64,000 nucleotides of DNA from Neoechinorhynchus agilis (Eukaryota; Acanthocephala): contig CM121341.1 in NCBI GenBank assembly GCA_051530055.1, forward strand, positions 18,972,001 to 19,036,000. Direction: 5' to 3'. The notes below the pieces were generated by a model. That model was not told the origin of the DNA. It ran no database searches and was given only the letters and a program-made list of their open reading frames with translations. This document shows, one piece after another, positions 48,076-56,411 of the stretch. The translations under genes and the position numbers were made by a program. How positions within the stretch are numbered: the stretch's first letter is position 1; each line of letters begins with the position of its first letter.

Positions 48076-48284
48076 GTATTTTTACCGTGAAGATAATAAT
48101 CCAAAAAATAAGATTTGTTAAAAAATTCAAGTCAGCAAACATCCATTTTTCTCTCCTCCAATACTGTGAGCGTCTGCTTAATTTAAACAGCTAGAGGTTT
48201 TATTACTTTTCGAAATTTGCGTAGCTGTGAATTTATCTAAATAACAATGTCGATATGTGAGGTACTGTGGAATGTGATTAGAAT

Positions 48285-48895
48285 TGTTGTTTTATTGTAC
48301 GTTGCGAATCCTGTCTCCGGTGTTGTCGTTACTCATTTATTTATTTGAGAAATATTTCGCAAGGTTTTCCCTGCCTCTTCAGTCACTGTCTAAAATGGAG
48401 ATAACATAAACATCATGCACAGCCTGTCACGTCTGGATGCAGCTCAGATCCGCAGGTTTGCTAATACCCGAAGTGTGGGTGGGGGGTTCGATCCGCACAC
48501 ACCTCTTGCGGTTTGTTGAAGAATAATTTGTGGTGGATTTTGAAAAAGCGGCATTCCTAACCAGCGAACCGGATCAGATAAGAAGACTGATTCTTTAGGC
48601 CATTCACATCCGGGGAAGTCCAACGATGGAAGGCAACAAATCAAACTTCACTCTGGTGCTACCAAAGTTGCGTAGCATGGCGAACAAATTTGTCGGCAAC
48701 AAACCGCAAGAGGTGTGTGCGGATCGAGCAAACCCGCGGATCTGAGCTACATCCAGACGTGACCGGCTGTGCATGCTGTTTATGTAATCTCCATTTTAGA
48801 TAGAGACTGAAGAGGCAAGGAAAACCTTGCGAAATATTTCTCAAATAAATGAGTAACAACACCGGGGACAGGATTCGCCAACGTACAATCAAATT
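48285..48895. repeat. Large palindromic element with tRNA-like promoter boxes
   Basis: Arms at about 48293-48520 and 48695-48893 are reverse complements at high identity (outer words TTGTACGTTG; inner CACACACCTCTTGCGG). The left arm, plus strand, contains GCAGCTCAGAT (A-box-like, about 48439) and GGTTCGATCC (B-box-like, about 48485), the spacing of a tRNA gene. The right arm has GTAGCTCAGATCC but lacks the anticodon segment. No acceptor stem pairs, so it is a tRNA-derived SINE-like or foldback element and not a tRNA. Confidence 0.6.
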
Positions 48896-48967
48896 CACTC
48901 CGATGACAATGATATATGAAATTATTGTTTAGGTGTACACCCGGTAAATAAATATTTATAAAAGACG

Positions 48968-48995
48968 TTTCGAACCTCGTCGGGTTCATCATCAG
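48968..48995 (-). ncRNA. Hammerhead-ribozyme-like core
   Basis: Minus strand: CTGATGA, GAACC...GGTTC (helix II), GAAAC followed by GTC. All conserved core boxes of a hammerhead are present. Helix III would be only about two pairs, as described for Penelope-associated hammerheads. It sits 3' of the GIY-YIG remnant at 49131-49570, on the same strand. Confidence 0.5.
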
Positions 48996-49130
48996 TTCTA
49001 AAATACAAGTGGATGCGTAATTATTTCGCTCTCACACGCGCTTATGGTTGTTTGTGTTATTTCATTTTTTAGCTGTACAGACAGAGCTTGTATCCTCGTT
49101 GGTCACTCATGCCCGGTTTCTGTTCTTTGA

Positions 49131-49570
49131 TTAAGAAGGCTCCTTAATGAAGCGTCGAAAGTTATTGCGTTCACTTGCCAAAACCTTCGTTTGGTCATAA
49201 TTGACCACGTGGCCAGTTTGCACCTCGTGTAGTGCAATATTCGATGCTACCACCTTCTGAGTCTTGGAACGTTTATGTTCTGCCAATCTCGTTTTCAGAT
49301 TACGGCCTGATTGCCCGATGTAATTGCTGTTGCATTGGCTACAAGTAATTTTGTAGACAACAGCTCTCTTTTCCACCTCCTGATATTTTCGGGAAGTGAG
49401 GTTTCCTATCAGCACAGAAGGTTGAAAATAAAATTGGCATTTTATCGGCAGATCGCTGTTCTTCACAATCCTTGAAATTTTGCTGCGCCAACGGTTGGTT
49501 TGTGGGCCTATGTCTGGCACTCCAATGCGCAGGTCCATTCGGTTCGGGCCCATGGGTGTTTCTTTTGATT
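49131..49570 (-). mobile_element. Penelope-like element fragment with GIY-YIG nuclease
   Basis: Minus-strand frame with VVYKITCSQCNSNYIGQSGR followed by LKTRLAEHKRS: the GIY-YIG core with the CxxC insert typical of Penelope-like elements. Upstream residues (NSDLPIKCQFYF) match the linker after the reverse transcriptase. The RT itself is missing. Hammerhead-like cores flank it at 48968-48995 and 49699-49727, in opposite orientations. Confidence 0.75.
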
Positions 49571-49698
49571 AGGTGTTCCTCGCACATTCCACTTGCTCTC
49601 GCGCTGAACTAAGAACATCTTTGAGGTACCCCAACTTGCTGAAAATTCGTCTCAACTGTTGGATTTTGTCACTGAGGCACTCCTCACTGCAGATGTTA

Positions 49699-49727
49699 CT
49701 GATGATGAACCCGACGAGGTTCGAAAC
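49699..49727 (+). ncRNA. Hammerhead-ribozyme-like core
   Basis: CTGATGA (49699-49705), GAACC (49707-49711) pairing with GGTTC (49718-49722), GAAA (49723-49726), then CGTC. It is the same core as at 48968-48995 but on the opposite strand, bracketing the GIY-YIG fragment. Self-cleavage is not shown. Confidence 0.5.
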
Positions 49728-49820
49728 GTCTTTAATAAATAATGTAAAGTATCGCCCTTAAACGGTGGTTCCATCAACTCGATCAAATAGTGTATTTGCG
49801 TTAATATTGGAAACATTTAG

Positions 49821-50180
49821 ATGACAGATAAGACCACTTCAGCTAATACCAAAGAGAAATGCATGGAAGCAATGCAGAAAGATCAAGAAGAGATGTGAGT
49901 GCACAGATATGATATTTCTATTTTGTGTTGTTGAATAGGATTAATCGGCTAGAGATTTTCAATGAGATGCTCAAAAATGCAGTCATTTCGATTAGGCAAT
50001 CGATTTCTGAATATAACCACGATCGTTTGGACGTAATGAACGCCTTTTCGACGATTCATTCAAATTTGACTGCATTGGGTGAACTGTGCAGGTAGGTGTT
50101 TCTAATTGTGCCGCTTAAAACAAAAAACGAACAAACCTGTGTTTAGAGAAAAACGAGAAAAACGAAGAGGAATTAAGTAA
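49821..50180 (+). CDS. Small three-exon gene, helical protein of unknown function
   Basis: Exons 49821-49894, 49939-50091, 50147-50180, with introns of 44 and 55 nt that have GT..AG ends and keep phase; 86 aa. The product is polar and helical (MINRLEIFNEMLKNAVISIR, HSNLTALGELC) with a basic end (KREKRRGIK), suggesting a short coiled-coil subunit. Three consistent splice junctions in such a short model argue for a real gene. No family recognised; small subunits of vesicle-trafficking or Mediator-type complexes have this look, but that is only a guess. It ends 27 bp from the 3' end of the convergent SDR copy 4. Confidence 0.6.
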
Positions 50181-50206
50181 TGTAACCACTCGATAACTCA
50201 CAACGA

Positions 50207-51232
50207 TCATTCCATTTTTTCTTCGAGTAACTTCTTTCTTTTCGCTGCTTTTTCTTGGTACTTCATCATCTTTCGAACGTTCCAAGCCATGAGGCTGCTA
50301 GGCACGAAGTCGTTGGGTAGCTCACAGTAAATAAAATGAGCAAAGCATCCAGACGTAAGGCTTAATGATCCAACTGTGTTAAGGGCACTTCTAACGAAGT
50401 CCTCGGGACTTGGAACGTACCATTTTGTTCGGACTTTTTTATTCAAAGACTCAGCCGAAAGCATCTTTGTGGCAACGAATCCAGGAAAAACGCACTGTAC
50501 TTTCACATTTGATTTTTCAAGTTCATTACGCAGGGCCTTTGAGAATGAGACGATCGATGCTTTACAGGCCGAATATGCAGTTAAATAGGGTAGATCCATG
50601 ATACCACTGCTACTGCTGATATTAATTATAATGCATTTCTTTCCTGAGCGAAGCATGTGAGGGAGAACAATACGAGTCATGTTGAAAGCGGAGGAAACAT
50701 TAACTTCCACGAGTTGATCGATTTTTTCAGCCGGTAGCTGTTCGAAAGGCATCAAGCGTTCATATGACACGCCGACATTATTGACCAAGATACCAATATC
50801 AAGATAGTGGTTTACTTGTCCTATCTTACTTTTAAGCTCGTTTTCGATTCGATCGTATTCCTCGAGATTCATTGTACCAAAATCAACCCGAATTGTACAA
50901 ACCTGAACTTCGGGACATTCGGACACTATTTGAGACCGCACATTATCTAGTTTTTCTTGGGATCTACTAACGAGAACAATATTGAACCCAATTTCGGCTA
51001 ACTGCTTCGCGTATTCCAGTCCTATTCCATCAGTGGATCCGGTGACGACCGCCCATTCGCCCATGTATTTGGGAGAAAGTAAAGCTGAACGCGATTTCAG
51101 CTTGAAGACGTAGAAAGTGTAGACGATTTTGAGGATATAGACCGCGATTCTTATGAAGGTCGGAATCGCCAATCCAACGATCAATAGTTGCAATCCAGCA
51201 GAAAGTAATGTCTCTGGCGATACTGGCTGCAT
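50207..51232 (-). CDS. 17-beta-HSD12-like SDR, copy 4
   Basis: Single exon, 341 aa, ATG at 51232. Motifs: [39 protein letters not shown]. The C-terminus is lysine-rich (KAAKRKKLLEEK), resembling a dilysine ER-retention tail. The N-terminal anchor and Rossmann half are almost base-identical to copy 2 up to VCTI, after which the sequence diverges (RVDFGTMNLEEYDRIE). Expected function as for copy 1. Confidence 0.9.
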   Translation of the reverse strand: MQPVSPETLLSAGLQLLIVGLAIPTFIRIAVYILKIVYTFYVFKLKSRSALLSPKYMGEWAVVTGSTDGIGLEYAKQLAEIGFNIVLVSRSQEKLDNVRSQIVSECPEVQVCTIRVDFGTMNLEEYDRIENELKSKIGQVNHYLDIGILVNNVGVSYERLMPFEQLPAEKIDQLVEVNVSSAFNMTRIVLPHMLRSGKKCIIINISSSSGIMDLPYLTAYSACKASIVSFSKALRNELEKSNVKVQCVFPGFVATKMLSAESLNKKVRTKWYVPSPEDFVRSALNTVGSLSLTSGCFAHFIYCELPNDFVPSSLMAWNVRKMMKYQEKAAKRKKLLEEKME

Positions 51233-52420
51233 GGCCTAAAGAAAGTTGCGGTTTTGATGGTATGCAAGGAATGAATGAAGAGTGCAAAAGTGCACTGAAA
51301 TGCATTCATTGTAGTGGAATCAAAGACATTATTCACGTCTTCGAACATGCATACGCCCTGACGAATGCATTCATGACACTAGAGAAATGCAACGAGGAAA
51401 TAACGCAAAATGTGACGGAGAAATGCTCCGTCTGACCTTTCCCGAGTCCACTGACAAATCCACAATCTGGACTTGTTGATCCGACGGAAACTAAGACGCC
51501 ATTAGCAACATATGATTGATTTTTCCTTGAAAAAGAATAAAGCTGTGTTCATCCTCTACAAAAGCGCGGTCCCAAAAAGTCAACTTAAATGCGAATTTCA
51601 CCAAAACTCTTTATTCATTTTCAGCCAGAAAACTTACAATGGTTAGGATACAAACGGTGGGTTGAACGAATCGCGAAGGAACGAGGCAAGCACACAACGA
51701 AAGAAGATTTCAGGATCTACTATGGATCCTAATCATCAATCTGTTTGAATCTTCCATTTAAGATCTTAAAACTTTTTTGAACAATGGTTTGTAATATTGT
51801 GACCTTTTCAAAATAAAAACGAACCTCTTCACCTGTGAGGTTATTGCAGATTTTTTAATTGTAAAAATGTTATCTGTAGATTGTTTTGGTCAAATTTTCT
51901 TTATTTCGCCAAAATGAATAGATTTTTTAATGATAGTTGGAAAATGTTTGGATTATTTCGATGCATTCGGATACGAAATGTAACAGGATTTCCAAAGAAC
52001 GATCAACCGTGAACATTTTTAAAAAGCGGAAATTTTCTTAGGTATATGAAATTTGTCACATTCAAACTGAAGTGAGTTTTTTCGTGAATTAAGAATACAG
52101 CAGCCTTCAAAAATTGCTGATACAAAAACCCTTTTTTGCTTGGGTTTTTGTTGCTCACATTGTGTAATTTGCACTAACATTGAAAAAAGGGCCATAGCTT
52201 AATATTAGATACCCTTTAAAATCTTACAATAGACGCTTTTATTAGCCAAAAATGCAATTTTGAGTGCTTCTTCGATGCTATACTCTTTAAAATAGAATTT
52301 TCCTTCTTCACTTCGTTTTTATTAGGTTCGTTTTTTAAAAATGTGCAGCCTACACAATATATTTGTTCACATCACACCGACGATTTACGATATAAACTTC
52401 TTTTCATTCTTAAGATATGT
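51233..52420. other. Spacer with a possible short exon
   Basis: 51625-51732 (plus) is an open stretch after a 46-nt GT..AG candidate intron (51579-51624). It encodes PENLQWLGYKRWVERIAKER and a short tail ending TAA 51730-51732. The peptide looks protein-like, but I cannot find an upstream ATG in phase or a family. The rest is AT-rich. Confidence 0.3.
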
Positions 52421-53437
52421 CTACCAGGGAACGTTGCTGACTCCACTATACTTTCGCCGTTGTTTCTCTTTCATTTCCTTTGTGTATGAACCGGTAATTC
52501 GTCCAGGAACATTTGCCTGTCCCATTTCGATGTGAATATAATGTACAAAGCAACCGGACGTAAGATTAAAGCAACCGATGCAATTGATTGATTCCTTGAC
52601 ATACTGTTCTTTGGTTTGAACAAACCATTTCGGACGAGGAACCTTATCTGGACGATTTCCGGTCATCATTTTGGTCGCAACATAACCGGGAAACAAGCAC
52701 TGAACTTCAATTTTGTTTTTAAGTTCGTGTCGGAGTGCCCTTGAGAAGGAAATTATACACGCTTTGCTGGCTGTGTAGGCCGTAAGATGGGGCATTTGAA
52801 TGTGCCCGCTAGCAGCACTAACATTAACAATCAATGGTCTTTTTGATACGGACTTTAGCATGTGCGGTATCGCGATCCGTGTCATTTGCATGGCCGACGT
52901 AATATTTACATGAACGATTTTATCCAACAGTTTAGGATTAACTTCTTCAAGGGCTCTTAGGCGATCGTAGGTAACGCCAACGTTATTGATCAAAATACCA
53001 ATATCGACCTGTCCATTAGGTGTTCCGCATTTCTCCACGAGTTCGCGCTCTATCCTTCCATAAAATTCAATTCCATGCTGCCCGAAATCCGCCTGAATTA
53101 CAACAATATCGATTTGTGGCAATTCCGCGGCTAACTCATTCCTTACACGGTCCAGTTTTTCTTGTGATCTGCTAATAAGAACAAGATGGAATCCCAGTTT
53201 ACCGTATTGTTTTGCGTACTCGAGTCCGATTCCGTCTGTAGAGCCAGTAATAATAACCCACTTTCCCATTTGGGCCGGGCATAGAATGGCCGAACGAGGT
53301 TTAAGTTTAAAGACATAAAAAGTGAACAAAAGTTCACAAATAATACGAGTAATTTTGAATATGGTCCTCAGTGCTGCCACTAGGAACACTAATGCTATTA
53401 GTGTAGAGCTAGACAAAAACTTTAAGTTGGTCACCAT
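52421..53437 (-). CDS. 17-beta-HSD12-like SDR, copy 5 (divergent)
   Basis: Single exon, 338 aa from ATG 53437; the frame is open 39 codons further upstream but begins without ATG. Motifs: [40 protein letters not shown]. It lacks the near-identical nucleotide block shared by copies 1, 2 and 4, so it escaped the recent homogenisation and is probably the oldest member. The C-terminus is polar (KEMKEKQRRK). Confidence 0.88.
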   Translation of the reverse strand: MVTNLKFLSSSTLIALVFLVAALRTIFKITRIICELLFTFYVFKLKPRSAILCPAQMGKWVIITGSTDGIGLEYAKQYGKLGFHLVLISRSQEKLDRVRNELAAELPQIDIVVIQADFGQHGIEFYGRIERELVEKCGTPNGQVDIGILINNVGVTYDRLRALEEVNPKLLDKIVHVNITSAMQMTRIAIPHMLKSVSKRPLIVNVSAASGHIQMPHLTAYTASKACIISFSRALRHELKNKIEVQCLFPGYVATKMMTGNRPDKVPRPKWFVQTKEQYVKESINCIGCFNLTSGCFVHYIHIEMGQANVPGRITGSYTKEMKEKQRRKYSGVSNVPW

Positions 53438-53777
53438 GGATTCGGGATGTGTCGAATTGAAACGGGTCAAAATGCCCTCGCGGCAACTTTTAGCAAGAAA
53501 AGAGCAACGAACAGGTACTTGCAACACCTTATCTATCACCAAACAGTGTGTCACTCCTTTGCAGACGCAGCAGCAGCCAATGATTCAATGCCATAACGGG
53601 GTGTCAAAAACCGTCCGATGAAGTCAAAAGCAATTGCTATCCGAAAACCCAAATGCGACTTGGGTTTAAAGCGTTCATCTTCATCGTGTTCGTATAGAAA
53701 ATGCAAAAACCTTATTTCGGCGATTGCAAGCGCTGCCATTGTCTTTTAGACATCAAATAGGATCTATTAAGAAAAAC
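53438..53777. other. Gap between SDR copy 5 and MRRF
   Basis: A 62-codon minus-strand frame with an ATG (53739-53551) lies here (residues AIAEIRFLHFLYEHDEDE). It might be a 5' exon of SDR copy 5, but no splice supports it. Confidence 0.3.
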
Positions 53778-56169
53778 TTAATTATATTGGATCATGCGAG
53801 TTTTATTGTCTTTCAATTCCTCAGCGTCTTCGACAAGCTCTTTAAGTTTTGCCTTTAGACCCTCTTCGACTTGAATCATTTCATCTTTCGATATCCTAAC
53901 TTTTTTTACACTTCCATGCAACTTGGAATATTCGTTTTTTAATTGTGCCACAGATTTGTCACACAAGTCTTTTGCTAGTTTAGAAAGTTGTTGACGCCTC
54001 TCTCCAGACATTTTTGGTATATGGATAAAAATTGAGTCCGCTTCAGTTCTCGTACTGTACCCAGATCTATCCAAGGCCGATTGAATCGGTACCATTAAAT
54101 CGATACTAGGCACCTGAACCATAAATATTGCACTCGGTTGTTTTTCGTGTACCAGTGCAAGCTCGCCCAAACTTTTTATGCTGCCTGACTTGTTTTTCTT
54201 ATTCGCAGCACTGTGAGCCGCCCGATCATTCAAATTTACTTTTAAGGGTGACTCTACTGTTCATAGATATAAAGTAAATAAAGGTTACAAATTTTGTTCA
54301 ATCTAAAATATTAAAAATGACCACAAACACATTTCTGTTTATGACATATTCGTCGTTTTTTCGAAAAGAGACGTTTTCTCATCGAATTTTTCATTAGTCT
54401 CCAACTTATTTTAGCACGACTGCACGCATGGAAAAGCGCATTTTAGCGAGGAATTTATCTCCGATATTACACGCCGGATAATTCCGACATTTTTCCAAGG
54501 TTTGGCTTTAAAATCACAAAAATTATAGCGTTATTCTGTGGACTATATAAGTTCGGACAATAGGTACGCTAAATTCGTTTTCCTGGACTCATTGTCCACT
54601 TGAACCTCTAAGCTAGAGTACCGCTGCCCCTTCAATGGTAATTTCAAACTAATGCTGGTTTTATTACCTTCCATCGGTTGAACTGAGCAGCTTATTTCCA
54701 TGGTTTCCATTATCAAACGATTTCGTGAATATGGTTGTACGCTTATCACATATTCGCGCCATCAAAATCAACTTGATGTCCACAATTCATCGTATGATTT
54801 GATAAAACTTAGAAAGCATCATAAAGCCAACATGCATATCTGTGCTGTGAGATCCTTTTGCTGAGTCCCTGTTTGGTCTGTCCCACATATTTGGCTGGGC
54901 AGTCTTTGTAGTGGACCTCGTATACAACTTTATGCTGCTCATATTTTGGCTTTCCAGGCTACGCAAATCCGTCTTAGGTACGACTGAATTGCATTGTCTA
55001 CAAATTTTATCCCTATTTATTTGTGTTTGTCATTCTCAGTACATGTCAGGATTTTTTTCTCGTTTGTGGAAAGCTCTTCTTATCGCCAATTCGGGATAGC
55101 CAATCGCTCTCAGAGTTTGAGTAATGGAACGTATTTCAGCTTGTCGTAACCTGTATGCTGAGCATATTTTATGGGCTCTCAGAAAAAGGGATACTGCTGC
55201 AGATATGTTATATAAGATATTAATGATACGCTTAATTATCCCGCTGAATATTTAAACAGACTTACGCCTTCAGGAATATCACCACATTGCTTGACCTTAA
55301 AAAAAGGAGCAATAATAATTATGCTTTGAAATTTAAATAAGGATAAAGGACTATAAATGGCATTCGCCCCATCGTAATAGATATTATGATGCACTCAATA
55401 AAAGCCAAAGTTATTTCGGAAAGGAACTAAGGAGAAGTTTTGATACCTCGTATAACTCTTCAAACAAAGTGACACCATTTTACCATTTACTTTAAAGCGG
55501 CGGCAGTTTCCTATTATTCCAGAATTGGCAATTACTATTAATAAGTCGCAAGGGCAAACATTTGAAAATCTAGCAATTGATTTACAAACGTCAATCTTCT
55601 CTCGTGGACAACATTAGCTCACACTGTGACGTTCTAGAAATCCAAACAATGTCAAAATACAAATAAGAGATACTCGGTAACAACGAAAAGTACTAAATGA
55701 TCAGTCAGAATTTACAAGAAATGAAGTTTTCAAAAAGTACTTCAAGAAAATAATAATCCGAAATAACCAGTCCGTAGAATAACGCTAATGTTCGTGTTTT
55801 AGATGACAAACCTTGATAGTGTCGAAATTATCCGACGTGAAATATCGGAAATAAACTAGTGAATTTAAATCCGTTGTGGCAAAACTACCAAAAGAAAACA
55901 GGAAATTATGGAATCTTACAAAATAAAAAATTGAATTCTTCCAAAAATGAAAGCAAAGACACCCGAATAGCTTCGATCGATGCAATGCTCACCCGTAAAG
56001 TAACGTTGTTATCTAAGACTTCTTTCAAGTGATTAAGGATTCGCTGCGATCTACCTAGAAAATCATCATAATGCGGAATAAAAGAATTAAGCTCAACATC
56101 GTTCATGATTCCGACTCGAGCCATCTTCTTCGCAGATCTCGTCGCCACGTTAAATATACGAGTGATCAT
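53778..56169 (-). CDS. MRRF: Mitochondrial ribosome recycling factor
   Basis: Two exons: 56169-55920 and 54256-53778; the 1663-bp intron joins in phase (phase 1), giving 242 aa against 262 for human MRRF. Exon 1 starts MITRIFNVATRSAKKMARVG, a mitochondrial presequence, then NSFIPHYDDFLGRSQRILNH and EVLDNNVTLRVSIASIEAIR, aligning with the human EEVNEEMKSVIEALKDNFNK / VNIRTSPGSLDKIAV region. Exon 2 has LGELALV, then FIHIPKMSGERRQQLSKLAK, the RRF hallmark (IRVPIPxxTxExRxxLVKLAK), and an E/K-rich helical end. Role: releases mitoribosomes after termination. The 3' end of exon 1 and the acceptor (AACAG|TA) are the least certain points. The intron holds Helitron and Penelope remains. Confidence 0.82.
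54445..54550 (-). repeat. Diverged Helitron 3'-terminus-like sequence
   Basis: Minus strand: resembles the Helitron end at 55750-55859, with TCCGGCGTGTAATATCGGA (terminal hairpin) and GCGTTATTCTGTGGACT shared in order. The final CTRR is not preserved. It is a solo end inside the MRRF intron, in the opposite orientation to the main Helitron fragment. Confidence 0.55.
54750..55200 (-). mobile_element. Penelope-like GIY-YIG fragment in the MRRF intron
   Basis: Minus strand: KVVYEVHYKDCPAKYVGQTK followed by SKRISQHRYAC, a GIY-YIG nuclease core, preceded by an RT-to-nuclease linker (RAIGYPELAIRRAFHKREKK). It diverges from the 49-kb copy, so it belongs to another lineage. Decayed. Confidence 0.65.
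55421..55859 (+). mobile_element. Helitron 3' end (helicase tail and terminus)
   Basis: Plus strand: the C-terminal PIF1-like helicase piece (LIPRITL, then KRRQFPIIPELAITINKSQG, matching KRRQFPIxxAFAMTINKSQG), an FTRNEVFKKYF end, then the non-coding terminus. The terminus has the hairpin TCCGA...TCGGA (about 55831-55849) and CTAG at 55856-55859 followed by T, as expected for a Helitron 3' end (CTRR, insertion before T). The Rep domain and 5' end are not in this intron. An inverted duplicate lies at 26283-26712. Confidence 0.8.
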
Positions 56170-56410
56170 CCGAACCTGTCGCCAAACAAAAAAACGATGA
56201 AGGCCAATCAAAATGCGGGTTCATATCATTTAGATTCTTTCCGATAAAGGAACTATCGTAACCGTTTCAAATCAATTGTAATTATTCAAAAGGGCCACTG
56301 TGATCTAGCAGAGACCGAACAATCGGTTGATCGGATGTACAGTAGCAGATCGGTAGGTCGACCTTCACAAGCCCATAAGGCTGACCAGCGTAAGACGGTT
56401 TGTTTCAGCG
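56170..56410. other. MRRF 5' flank
   Basis: Short spacer between MRRF and the satellite array; no feature recognised. Confidence 0.4.
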
Positions 56411-56411
56411 A

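Noticed and set aside
48436-48505. tRNA gene
   Set aside because: A- and B-box-like words are present but the acceptor and anticodon stems do not pair.
49131-49570. Host UvrC-type or SLX1-type GIY-YIG nuclease
   Set aside because: The CSQCNSNYIG insert, preceding linker and flanking hammerhead-like repeats fit a Penelope-like element, and the gene lacks the SLX1 zinc finger.
54543-54749. Separate small gene in the MRRF intron
   Set aside because: The frame starts at a non-ATG codon and lies between Helitron-like and Penelope-like remnants. No splice support.
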